Part shown: positions 55,080-63,680 of the stretch, piece after piece | How positions within the stretch are numbered: the stretch's first letter is position 1 | How the letters are laid out: each line of letters starts with the position of its first letter | NCBI RefSeq assembly: GCF_047275745.1 | Contig: NZ_JBKQWU010000006.1 | Coordinates: 1 to 64,000, forward strand | Direction: 5' to 3' | Length of the DNA stretch: 64,000 bases | Source of the DNA: Amaricoccus sp047275745 | GTDB lineage: Bacteria; Pseudomonadota; Alphaproteobacteria; Rhodobacterales; Rhodobacteraceae | Program-made: the position numbers and the translations under genes | Notes under the pieces: generated by a model | Told to the model about the DNA's origin: nothing | Seen by the model: only the letters and a program-made list of their open reading frames with translations | The model's database searches: none

Positions 55080-55362
55080 TCATACCAACTCCCTTGCGAC
55101 GCGAACGCCAAATCGGCCCGCCTGATAAGCCCATGCGCGCTTCAACGCAAAGCGGGGATTCGTATTGTTTTTGTGAACAACGAGTGCAAAAACCCACGAA
55201 TCCCACGAGAAATCACCGAGTGGCGCAAACCCGCCGACGACCGCGCATGGTCATTTTTTCATGGAACCTGCGGCGAGGAAACGGAAAAATTGTCTCAGGT
55301 CCACGATTCGGCCGCGCGAACCCAAGCAGGCCACGTCTGCCACGCCGCCAGAGCGAATCAGG
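55080..55362. other. Non-coding gap between orphan SBP gene and T1SS operon
   Basis: This 283-bp stretch is richer in A and T than its surroundings and has no convincing gene. Because both flanking genes read leftward, it should hold the terminator of the solute-binding-protein gene (nested inverted repeat at 55155-55204) and the promoter of the T1SS pair. Confidence 0.55.
55155..55204 (-). terminator. Nested inverted repeat with T/A-rich inner stem
   Basis: Outer arms GGGATTCGT (55155-55163) and ACGAATCCC (55196-55204) are perfect complements. Inside, GTTTTTG (55167-55173) and CAAAAAC (55187-55193) also pair perfectly around a 13-nt loop. It may end the minus-strand solute-binding-protein transcript or be an operator for the T1SS promoter. 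Confidence 0.5.
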
Positions 55363-57102
55363 TCACTCCCGCTCCGCCTCGGGCACGAGCCAGACCCGTT
55401 CGAGATGCAGTTCGTATGTCGGATGCATCTCGAGGCCCCGGACCCGGTCGGTCATGTGGCGGAAGGTGTCGCGCCAGAAGGCCTGGATCAGCACGCCGGA
55501 ATCACGCAGCAACGTCTCCATCTCCGCCATCAGCGGCCGCCGGGCCTCGGGATCGATCAGCGCGAGCGACCGGTCGAGCAGGGCATCGAACCTTGGATCG
55601 GCGAATCCGGTTTCGTTCCACGGGCCCGTCGAGCGATAGGCAAGCACGTAGGTCTGCGCGGCGAGGGGCCGGCTGATCCACTCCGTCGCCGAGAAGGGAA
55701 AGACGCGCCAGTCCTGCCAGAAGGCCGGCGTCGGCAGGATCACGCGTCGGACCTTCATCCCGGCGTCGCGCAGTTGGGCCGCCACGGCGTCGCAGGTGTT
55801 GCGCGGCACATCGGCGTCGGAGGAAACGAGTTCGAGTTCCGTCTCCGCCGCGCCGGCCTCGCGCAGCATGTCGAGCGCCCGTGCCGGATCGGGAGGAACC
55901 GGGGCGATCGCCGCGTAATCGGAATGCATGGGCGCGACGTGATGGTTCTCGCCCAGCGTGCCGAAACCCTGCTGCCCGAGTTCCAGCACCACGGCGTTGT
56001 CCACGGCGCGCTGAACGGCGTGGCGGACGCGCTGGTTATCGAAGGGCGGCCGGTCGACCCGCATCCGGACGCAGACGGTGTTGGTGGTGCGCGCCCCGGC
56101 CTTGCGGAGCCCGGCTTCGTCGATCTCGGCGACGTAGGAGGGCGTGGTCTCGTAGTTCGCATCGATCTCGTCGGCCTCGAAGGCGGCCAGATCGCGCGCG
56201 GGATCGGTCCCGTAGTCGATATAGTCGATGCCGTCGAGCGCCACCGGACCGAAAACCGCGTCGCCCCACCAGCCATGCGCGTCCCGGCGCCGGCTGAGGG
56301 CGGCGGAGTCGCCGACACGGACGGAGTCGATCACCCAAGGACCCGTTCCGACAGGCACCCGGGTCAGGTCGCCGCCATTGGCATCGAAATCCCGGTGCAC
56401 GATCAGCGCGGGGTAATCCGAGAAGCCGGCGATCAGGGTGATGTCCGGCCGGGCGGGCCGCAGGCGCACCGTCATCGCATCAACGCGCTCGACCGCGCCG
56501 TCGATCAGCCCGGTGATGGCAACCTCGACCTCATCCTCGATCTCGCGGTTGTCGCGCGTGATCAGGACGCGCCGGGTCTCCACGCGCTTGGGCTCGATCA
56601 GGCTCGCGATCCGCGTCGCCATCGAATTGCCCGGCACATGCGCCTCGGCCCAGCGGGCGAGATTGGCGATCACATCCTCCGCGGTGAAGGCGTCGCCGTT
56701 GGTCCAGTGGACGCCCGGCCGAAGCCGCAGCAGATGCTCGGAGGCATCGGCGTTGGTTTCCCAGCCTTCGAGCAGCCATGGGCTCAGCGTCGCATCGGCG
56801 TTCTGGCGCACCAGAGACTCCAGCGCGCCGCGTGCGAGATTGCCTTTCTGCGGCCAGTCATAGAGCCGCGGGTCCTCGATCGCCATCACCGCCATCGAGA
56901 TCCGCAGCCGTCCGCCCGGGACCGGCGTCTCCTCGGCACGCACCGGCGAACCCGCGAGCCCGCGCGCGACCGCCGCCGTCACGCCGAGCGAGGTCACCGC
57001 GGCGAGGAACTCCCGCCGCGACACGAAGCCTGCGTGGTAGGCTCGCAGAAACTTCGGGACCGCGGGGTGCTCGCCGCCCGCGCGCGTGTAGTCATCGGCC
57101 AT
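55363..57102 (-). CDS. Family 5 ABC substrate-binding protein with Tat signal, orphan
   Basis: A ~579-aa periplasmic binding protein. The N-terminus has a twin-arginine signal (SRREFLAAVTSLGV, Arg29-Arg30). Body motifs include LYDWPQKGNLARGALESLVR, LLRLRPGVHWTNGDAFTAED and VPVGTGPWVIDSVRVGD, ending in HPTYELHLERVWLVPEAERE. The start is ATG 57102 (MADDYTRAGG); a TTG at 57135 is possible. No permease or ATPase gene adjoins it, so it must use a transporter encoded elsewhere or have lost its partners. It sits between the T1SS genes and the RTX gene. Confidence 0.87.
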   Translation of the reverse strand: MADDYTRAGGEHPAVPKFLRAYHAGFVSRREFLAAVTSLGVTAAVARGLAGSPVRAEETPVPGGRLRISMAVMAIEDPRLYDWPQKGNLARGALESLVRQNADATLSPWLLEGWETNADASEHLLRLRPGVHWTNGDAFTAEDVIANLARWAEAHVPGNSMATRIASLIEPKRVETRRVLITRDNREIEDEVEVAITGLIDGAVERVDAMTVRLRPARPDITLIAGFSDYPALIVHRDFDANGGDLTRVPVGTGPWVIDSVRVGDSAALSRRRDAHGWWGDAVFGPVALDGIDYIDYGTDPARDLAAFEADEIDANYETTPSYVAEIDEAGLRKAGARTTNTVCVRMRVDRPPFDNQRVRHAVQRAVDNAVVLELGQQGFGTLGENHHVAPMHSDYAAIAPVPPDPARALDMLREAGAAETELELVSSDADVPRNTCDAVAAQLRDAGMKVRRVILPTPAFWQDWRVFPFSATEWISRPLAAQTYVLAYRSTGPWNETGFADPRFDALLDRSLALIDPEARRPLMAEMETLLRDSGVLIQAFWRDTFRHMTDRVRGLEMHPTYELHLERVWLVPEAERE

Positions 57103-57517
57103 GCCTTGGGCGCTCGTACTCCGGTCGAGGTTCAAAGCGCAGCAGACTGAAGTGGTGGCGGGAGGTCAATGGCAACCCGTCGTGATGATCTTATGCCAAT
57201 AATGATGATTATGTTATATTTTGCCGCATGTCGCCCCGTCTGGTAGAAGATCAGGGTCTCGGACCCGGAGCGCGTCATCGCATGGATCGACGGGGCCAAG
57301 ACCGTCCTGCCGGGTCGGAGGGAACGCACATGATGCCGCCGGCAGTGCAAGCCACATCACGCGACGAGTCGCCGGCGAAGTACACGCAGCTCGCATGAGC
57401 GGAATCTCGCATAGGTTGCGTGTAATCTTCCGCCGCGCGCTTGAGAACGTGCCGCCCCACATTGTATAGGCCGGATGTGACAGTCGTTTCTCGTTCATAG
57501 TAAAGTTGTAGCGAATC
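57103..57517. other. Divergent intergenic region with an AT-rich core
   Basis: This 415-bp gap separates two divergently read genes. At ~57181-57225 there is a marked AT-rich patch (runs such as AATAATGATGATTATG), unlike the surrounding DNA and suitable for promoters in both directions. The remainder, to the RTX gene start, has lower GC than the genes and short open frames that resemble nothing. It may be decayed sequence. Confidence 0.6.
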
Positions 57518-59452
57518 ATGGCAGCGAAGATCTTCAGCTACGCCGGGCAGTCGAACATCGTCGGCCTGCGGTCCCTCATCGAATATATTCCGTCATACGG
57601 GTTCGATCGCGAGGTCGCTCTGGTCCGAAACGGCAGAGTGGACGACCTCAGCCCCTACCTGATTCCCGACCCGGAAGGCGTGAAGGGCTATCGCGACGAG
57701 GGATATGTGCCAGCGGGTTACGCGACCCTCGGCTACAGCGTCGAGATGTTCCTGTCGCAGATCTTCCGCTCGAAGCAGGACGACCTGGTGGCGCTCAAGA
57801 CCGCCGCCGGGGGAACGAGCCTGCAGGTTCACTGGAGTCCGAGCTGGCCCGGCCAGAGCTGGAAACAGCTGCGGGACGAAATGGCCATCGCGCGTACGGA
57901 GGCCCGGAAGCTCGACCGTGATGTCGAGGTCGGGCCGCTGGTCTGGTGGCACGGCGAAACCGATTCGACGGTCCCCGATTTCGCCACCGCCTACGAGGGC
58001 AATCTGAGGGAATTCATCGACGGCTATCGCGATCTCGTGGGCGATCCTTCCGCGAAGATCATCATCGTGCTGACCGTGACGGGCGGCGGCGGCTGGAAGC
58101 GGCGCGAGGTTCAGGCGGCGCAGCGCAAGGTCGCCGACGAGGACCCGAACGTGCTCCTCTACGATCCGTCCCACCTGCCCCGCCATCCCGACAATCTGCA
58201 TTTCGCGCGCGACTATTCAATCCAGGCGGCCGCCGAGATGGCCAACATGATGATCGAGGCGGGCTGGGCCGAGACCGACAACCGCTGGGGCACGGGAGCC
58301 GACGACGAGATCAGGGGCGACTCGGCCGGACAGTTCCTCTGGGGGCTCGCCGGCGATGACACGATCCGGGGCATGGGCGGCGACGACACGCTCGCGGGCG
58401 ACCTCGGCTCCGATCATCTCGACGGCGGCGCGGGTGTCGATACCGCCGTGTTCGACGCGGCGACGACCGGCGTGACGGTCAATCTCGCCTCGGGACGCGG
58501 CCGGGGCAATATCGCGAGCGGCGACACGCTGGTCCGCGTCGAGAACGTTCAGGGCAGCCACTTCTCCGACACGCTCACCGGAGACGCGCGGTCCAACCGG
58601 CTGGAAGGCGGGCGCGGCGCGGATACGATCTCGGGCGGTCGCGGCCAGGACACGATCCTCGGCGGCCGGCACGACGACTCGATCTCCGGCGGATCGGGCG
58701 GCGATCTCCTCCTCGGCGGCGATGGCGCGGACATGCTGAGCGGCGGCACGGGCAAGGACTGGCTCTCCGGCGGCGCCGGCGACGACACGCTGGCCGGCGG
58801 CCCCGATGCCGACCGCCTCTCGGGCGGGACCGGAAACGACACCTACCGCGTCGGCAAGGGCGACCGCGTCGAAGAGGCGAATTCGTCGGCGGGCGGCACG
58901 GATACCGTGCTCTCCTCGGTCAGCTGGCGGCTCACATCCGGGGTCGAGGTGCTTCAGCTGACGGGGAAGAAGGGCGTTTCCGGCACTGGCGATGCGGGGG
59001 CGAACACGCTGATCGGCAACGGAGGGGCGAACCTGCTGCGCGGACTCCGGGGTAACGACAGTCTCGACGGCGGCGCCGGCAACGATACGCTCTCCGGTGG
59101 CGCGGGCACCGATCAGCTGACCGGTGGAGCCGGCGCGGATGTCTTCGTCTTCGACCGTCTGAGCACATCCACCGTCAGCGCGCCCGACATGATCCGCGGG
59201 TTCGGCGGCGCCGGATCGGCGGGCGGCGACCGGATCGACCTGTCCGATCTCGACGCCAACACCGGGCGCGCGGGCGATCAGGGGTTCAGCCTTGGTGCGA
59301 GCGGCGCGGGTTCCCTCGACGTGTCCGATCAGGGCGGCGACACGCTGATCCGCGGAGATGTCGACGGCGCGGCGGGATACGATTTCGCGATCCTGATCCG
59401 CGACGGCGCGACCCGCGCCGCCGACTACACGGCGGACGACTTCATCCTCTGA
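57518..59452 (+). CDS. RTX protein with N-terminal SGNH/sialate-O-acetylesterase-like domain
   Basis: A 644-aa protein in two parts. Residues 1-250 form an SGNH esterase of the sialate O-acetylesterase/CE6-like type: block I GQSNIVG (nucleophile Ser12), AGGTSLQVHW (~97-106), the WWHGETDS block (~143-150) and the catalytic DNLH (Asp225, His228). Residues ~258-560 are RTX calcium-binding nonapeptides (GGxGxDxLxGG types such as GGAGDDTLAGG, GGTGNDTYRVG), ending in DYTADDFIL. There is no N-terminal signal, as expected for type I export by C-terminal signal. A carbohydrate-ester substrate is inferred. No clear ribosome-binding site precedes the ATG. Confidence 0.9.
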   Translation: MAAKIFSYAGQSNIVGLRSLIEYIPSYGFDREVALVRNGRVDDLSPYLIPDPEGVKGYRDEGYVPAGYATLGYSVEMFLSQIFRSKQDDLVALKTAAGGTSLQVHWSPSWPGQSWKQLRDEMAIARTEARKLDRDVEVGPLVWWHGETDSTVPDFATAYEGNLREFIDGYRDLVGDPSAKIIIVLTVTGGGGWKRREVQAAQRKVADEDPNVLLYDPSHLPRHPDNLHFARDYSIQAAAEMANMMIEAGWAETDNRWGTGADDEIRGDSAGQFLWGLAGDDTIRGMGGDDTLAGDLGSDHLDGGAGVDTAVFDAATTGVTVNLASGRGRGNIASGDTLVRVENVQGSHFSDTLTGDARSNRLEGGRGADTISGGRGQDTILGGRHDDSISGGSGGDLLLGGDGADMLSGGTGKDWLSGGAGDDTLAGGPDADRLSGGTGNDTYRVGKGDRVEEANSSAGGTDTVLSSVSWRLTSGVEVLQLTGKKGVSGTGDAGANTLIGNGGANLLRGLRGNDSLDGGAGNDTLSGGAGTDQLTGGAGADVFVFDRLSTSTVSAPDMIRGFGGAGSAGGDRIDLSDLDANTGRAGDQGFSLGASGAGSLDVSDQGGDTLIRGDVDGAAGYDFAILIRDGATRAADYTADDFIL

Positions 59453-59553
59453 GGCCCGGCAGGGGTCGGCTCCGCGCCGGCTCCCGAACGCCGCCGCCAC
59501 GCCCGCGCGTTTCAACTTGCGCCCGGGCCCCCTGCCCGTTTAGCCGTCCCGCC

Positions 59554-60465
59554 ATGACCCTGTCCGCGCAACTGCCTCCCGTCCTGATCGCGGGCCCGAC
59601 CGCCAGCGGCAAATCCGAGCTCGCGCTCCGGCTCGCGGAGCGTGATGGGGGTGTGGTCGTCAACGCCGACGCGGCGCAGGTCTACGACTGCTGGCGCGTG
59701 CTGACCGCGCGCCCGTCGGCGACGGATCTCGCGCGGGCGCCACATCTTCTCTACGGCCATGTCCGCGGCGGCACGCGCTACTCGGTCGGCGCCTGGCTCC
59801 GCGACCTCGCCCAGATCCTCGCGAACCCGCCCGGACGGCTCGTCATCACGGGCGGGACCGGGCTCTATCTCACGGCGCTGACCGAGGGTCTGACCGAGAT
59901 CCCGGCGATCCCGACGGAGATCCGCGCCCGCTCGCAGGCGCTGATCGACGGCGGGCGGATCGAGGAGTTGCTCGCCGATCTGGCGCGGGAGGATCGGGAG
60001 ACGCATGACCGGCTCGATCGCGCCAATCCGGTGCGAATCCAGCGCGCCTGGGAGGTGCTGCGCGCGACGGGGCGCGGTCTCACCGACTGGCACCGCGACG
60101 CGACGCCGCCGCTCATCGACGCGGCGGACTGCGTCCGGATCGTGCTCGCGCCGGAAACATCGCTGCTGAATGATCGGATCGAGCGGCGCTTCGGCCGGAT
60201 GCTCGACGCGGGGGCGCTCGACGAGGTTCGCGCGTTCCTCACGCTCGACCTCGATCCGGCGCTGCCGGCGGCGCGGGTGCTGGGCGCGCCCGATCTGATC
60301 GCGCATCTCCGGGGACAGGCGACCCTCGCGGAGGCCACCGAAGCGGCGGTGATCCGGACCCGTCAGTTCGCGAAACGGCAGCGCAGCTGGTTTCGCGGTC
60401 GCATGGCCGACTGGATCTGGGTCGATCCTCTCACGGAAGACCCGCTCTCGTCGCTAACGATCTGA
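59554..60465 (+). CDS. miaA: tRNA dimethylallyltransferase MiaA
   Basis: A 303-aa enzyme that prenylates A37 of tRNAs reading UNN codons. P-loop is LIAGPTASGKSELALRLAER (~10-29), then VVNADAAQVYDCWRVLTARP, GGTGLYLTALTEGL and the tRNA-binding end ATEAAVIRTRQFAKRQRSWF. It converges with hflX, whose stop is 1 bp away, so the two transcripts overlap or share a terminator. Confidence 0.96.
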   Translation: MTLSAQLPPVLIAGPTASGKSELALRLAERDGGVVVNADAAQVYDCWRVLTARPSATDLARAPHLLYGHVRGGTRYSVGAWLRDLAQILANPPGRLVITGGTGLYLTALTEGLTEIPAIPTEIRARSQALIDGGRIEELLADLAREDRETHDRLDRANPVRIQRAWEVLRATGRGLTDWHRDATPPLIDAADCVRIVLAPETSLLNDRIERRFGRMLDAGALDEVRAFLTLDLDPALPAARVLGAPDLIAHLRGQATLAEATEAAVIRTRQFAKRQRSWFRGRMADWIWVDPLTEDPLSSLTI

Positions 60466-60466
60466 T

Positions 60467-61726
60467 TCAATTCGCATTGATTGCCTCGTAGCGCGCCCGG
60501 TCCCGTTCGGTCCAGCGCACCTCGACCACGAAGCCCTCATCGGTCCGCTGCTCGGCCCGCACCAGCTTGTGATCGAACAGCCACGCTCGGCGGCGGCCTT
60601 CATCGAAGCCGAGGCGGAGCACCTCCTCCAGCGCGGGTCCGCCGAGATCCTCGGCGATCGCCTCGAGAAGCTCGTGAACGCCCTCGCCGCTGCGCGCCGA
60701 GATGACCCGAACCCGCGGGTTCCGCGCGGCGATCTGGCGCGTCGCCTCGGCCCGGTCCGGCGGCAGGAGATCGACCTTGTTCCAGACTTCGATCATCCGC
60801 TCCCGCGCCGCCTCGTCGAGACCAAGCTCTTCGAGCGTCACGCGTACACTCCCGGCCTGCGCCTCGCTCTCCTCATGGGCGATGTCGCGGACGTGCAGAA
60901 CGAGATCGGCGTCCAGCACCTCCTCCAGCGTCGCCCGGAAGGCCGCGACCAGCTGGTGCGGCAGATCGGAGATGAAACCGACCGTGTCGGAGAGGATCGC
61001 ATCGCGGCCATCGGGAAGCTCGATCCCGCGCATCGTCGGGTCGAGCGTGGCGAAGAGCATGTCCTTCGCCAGAACCTCCGAGCCGGTCAACCGGTTGAAA
61101 AGCGTGGACTTGCCCGCGTTGGTATAGCCCACCAGTGCCACCACCGGATAATCCAGCCGCCGCCGCGCCGCACGGTGCTGACCGCGCGTGCGAACAACCT
61201 TGGCGAGTTGCGCCTTGATCCGGACGATGCGCTCGTCAAGCGCGCGGCGGTCGGCTTCGATCTGCGTCTCGCCGGGGCCGCCCAGAAAGCCGACGCCGCC
61301 GCGCTGGCGTTCGAGGTGGGTCCAGCTCCGGACGAGCCGCGATTTCTGATAGCTCAGATGCGCGAGTTCGACCTGCAGCACACCCTCGCGCGTGCGGGCG
61401 CGATCGCCGAAGATCTCCAGGATCAGGCCGGTGCGGTCGAGCACCTTCGCCTTCCAGGCCTTCTCCAGATTGCGCTGCTGGACCGGCGTGAGAATGCCAT
61501 CGACGATCACGAGCCCGGCTTCCCGCTCCGCGACGGTCGCGCCGATCTCCTCGAGCTTGCCGGTCCCGACCAGCGTGCCGGCACGAACCCTCGGAAGCGG
61601 CACGAGATCGGCGCCGACCACGTCGAGATCGAGCGCTTCCGTCAGCGCGACCGCCTCGGCGAGCGCGGCGGCGGAGTCCCGGCCATCGGAGCCATGGCGG
61701 ACCGGATGAAGCACGAGGGCGCGCAT
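60467..61726 (-). CDS. hflX: Ribosome-associated GTPase HflX
   Basis: A 419-aa GTPase that splits stalled ribosomes. The N-terminal domain has VGTGKLEEIGATVAEREAGL and FGDRARTREGVLQVELAHLS, with the conserved GGVGFLGGPGETQIEADRR. The G domain has P-loop GYTNAGKSTLFNRLTG, DTVGFISDLPHQLVAAFRAT and VWNKVDLL. It follows hfq by 25 bp, the usual hfq-hflX pairing. Confidence 0.96.
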   Translation of the reverse strand: MRALVLHPVRHGSDGRDSAAALAEAVALTEALDLDVVGADLVPLPRVRAGTLVGTGKLEEIGATVAEREAGLVIVDGILTPVQQRNLEKAWKAKVLDRTGLILEIFGDRARTREGVLQVELAHLSYQKSRLVRSWTHLERQRGGVGFLGGPGETQIEADRRALDERIVRIKAQLAKVVRTRGQHRAARRRLDYPVVALVGYTNAGKSTLFNRLTGSEVLAKDMLFATLDPTMRGIELPDGRDAILSDTVGFISDLPHQLVAAFRATLEEVLDADLVLHVRDIAHEESEAQAGSVRVTLEELGLDEAARERMIEVWNKVDLLPPDRAEATRQIAARNPRVRVISARSGEGVHELLEAIAEDLGGPALEEVLRLGFDEGRRRAWLFDHKLVRAEQRTDEGFVVEVRWTERDRARYEAINAN

Positions 61727-61751
61727 CCGACGATTCGCGTCGATACCCGCG

Positions 61752-61988
61752 TCAGTGATCGTCTGCCTCGTAAAGCGTGATCGGCTGCGACGGCATCACG
61801 GTCGAGATCGCATGTTTGTAGACCAACTGGGACTGGCCGTCCCGGCGAAGCAGAACACAGAAGTTGTCGAACCAGGTGATCACGCCCTGCAGCTTCACGC
61901 CGTTCATCAGGAAGATCGTGACCGGGACTTTCGCCTTGCGGATGTTGTTGAGAAAGGCGTCCTGCAGGTTCTGTTTGTCGGCAGCCAT
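61752..61988 (-). CDS. hfq: RNA chaperone Hfq
   Basis: A 78-aa Sm-like hexamer subunit that pairs small RNAs with mRNAs. It has QNLQDAFLNNIRKAKVPVTI, FLMNGVKLQGVITWFDNFCV and the Sm2 motif YKHAISTVMPSQPI. The short acidic C-terminus (YEADDH) is typical in alphaproteobacteria. It sits between trkH and hflX. Confidence 0.98.
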   Translation of the reverse strand: MAADKQNLQDAFLNNIRKAKVPVTIFLMNGVKLQGVITWFDNFCVLLRRDGQSQLVYKHAISTVMPSQPITLYEADDH

Positions 61989-62131
61989 TTTTTCAGCCTT
62001 CAGTTGTATGGAGACGCGCGCTCAGGATGCGTCATTGTTGTTGTTGCGTGGCAGTATGGATGTGGCCAGACACCATTTCCAGACGTCGGACGCAAATTTT
62101 TGAAGTGCGGCATTTTGGCCGCGGCCAAGCA

Positions 62132-63676
62132 CTATCGCCTCCAGAACGCGGGATTGAGCAGGGCGACGATGACGAGGGTTTCCATGCGGCCGACGATCAT
62201 GCCGACCGAAAGGATGGCGAGCGCCGAATCGGGCAGCACCGCGTAGCGTGCGCCCTCCCCCAGCGTGCCGGCGAGCGAGCCCGTCGTCGTCAGCGATGCG
62301 ATCGCGAAGGTGAGGCTTTCCTCGAACCCGAGCCCGGTCGCCGTGAGCGCGATCATGATGGCCGCGATGGCGATCAGGAAAAGCATCAGGAAAATGAAGG
62401 CGATGCGCGCGCCGGCCCGGGTAATCAGCCGCTCGCCGTCGCGCTGGCGGGCGATCGCGCTCGGATGCGTCAGAAGGTCGAGTTCGCGCAGGCCATGGCG
62501 GTAGAGCACGTAGAGCCGGAAGAGTTTCACGCCGCCCGCGGTCGTCGCGATGCCGCCCCCCATGACTGCGAGGCCCATCAGGATGGTCCCGGGCTGCGGG
62601 AGATTCGACCAGAGCTGCGAGGCCCGCCAGTCCGCGCTGAGAAATCCGGTGGTGGTCAGAAACGAGAGGCTGGTGAAGAGCCCGCCCCAGATCGCGCGGA
62701 GCGATCCTGCGATGTCATGCTGCCGGTCGATCTCCGCCGCGCCTGCGAAGGCGCGCAGATAGAGCACCAGGGTAACGCCGAGGACGCTGATCAGCATCAG
62801 GCGGAACTGCGGATCGTCGAAGCTCGGCAGGCGTCGGTGGCGGTCGGTGTAGTTGGTGATGCGATGGGAGACCGCCGGAAGCAGCAGGATGAGGATCGCA
62901 AGCTCGCCGATCCGGCCGGAGGGCGCGTTCTGCGTTCCGTTGATCGGCGACACGCCGCTCGTCGAGAGCGTCGACATCGCATGGCTCACCGCGACGAGCG
63001 GCGGATCGCCCGCCATCAGCAGGACCAGGGCGAGAACGCCCGTGAGGCCGCCGTAGATCGGCCCGATGTCGCCGGCGAAGCGGACCAGGCGGCTCGACGC
63101 TTCTTCGAGCGACGCGGCGCTCCGTCCCTCGCCGGCGGCCTCCGCGAATTCGAATCCGCCGAGGTTCATCGGCGCGAGAATCGCATAGACGACGACGAGC
63201 GCCATGAAGCCGCCGGCCCAGCCCACCATCGCCCGCCAGAGATGCAGGGGTGCCGGCAGAAGCTCGGGCGAGCGGTCGAAGAGCGTCGCCCCCGTCGTGG
63301 TGAGGCAGGACAGCATCTCGAAATAGGCGGCGCCGATCGTCGTGCCGGGCACGATCGCCGTCAGCGGCGTCGCGAGCACGACGGGCAACAGCGCGTAGAT
63401 GAGCACGAGCGTGACGAGATGATAGCGTTCCGCGATCCGGGGCATCCGGTTCATCGTCGCGAGCCCGATGATGACGGCGACGAAGGCGAAGAACACGCCA
63501 TGGATCAGGAAGACGCGGGCGACGAGCCAGTTCCGCTCGCTGGCGCCGACGAGCGCGGGGACCTGCATCATCAGCGAGGCGAGCAGCATCATGCGGATGA
63601 AACCGGGGAACCGCCGCGGAGCGACCGCGTCGAGCCGCTGCCTGGCCTTCATGCTCGTGGATCGGCCGGAACCCAT
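62132..63676 (-). CDS. trkH: TrkH-family potassium uptake protein
   Basis: A ~514-aa membrane K+ channel/transporter subunit. It has the repeated pore segments SCLTTTGATLF, STLSTSGVSPI, LSFLTTTGFLSADW and ASLTTTGSLAGT of the SKT superfamily, four in all. The start at 63676 is inferred from the trkA stop 4 bp upstream; an ATG at 63652 is possible. It works with TrkA, whose gene precedes it. Confidence 0.93.
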   Translation of the reverse strand: MGSGRSTSMKARQRLDAVAPRRFPGFIRMMLLASLMMQVPALVGASERNWLVARVFLIHGVFFAFVAVIIGLATMNRMPRIAERYHLVTLVLIYALLPVVLATPLTAIVPGTTIGAAYFEMLSCLTTTGATLFDRSPELLPAPLHLWRAMVGWAGGFMALVVVYAILAPMNLGGFEFAEAAGEGRSAASLEEASSRLVRFAGDIGPIYGGLTGVLALVLLMAGDPPLVAVSHAMSTLSTSGVSPINGTQNAPSGRIGELAILILLLPAVSHRITNYTDRHRRLPSFDDPQFRLMLISVLGVTLVLYLRAFAGAAEIDRQHDIAGSLRAIWGGLFTSLSFLTTTGFLSADWRASQLWSNLPQPGTILMGLAVMGGGIATTAGGVKLFRLYVLYRHGLRELDLLTHPSAIARQRDGERLITRAGARIAFIFLMLFLIAIAAIMIALTATGLGFEESLTFAIASLTTTGSLAGTLGEGARYAVLPDSALAILSVGMIVGRMETLVIVALLNPAFWRR

Positions 63677-63680
63677 GATC

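Noticed and set aside
57132..57350. 72-codon minus-strand frame before the RTX gene
   Set aside because: The translation (Ile runs from the AT-rich patch) is not protein-like, and no ribosome-binding site was seen.
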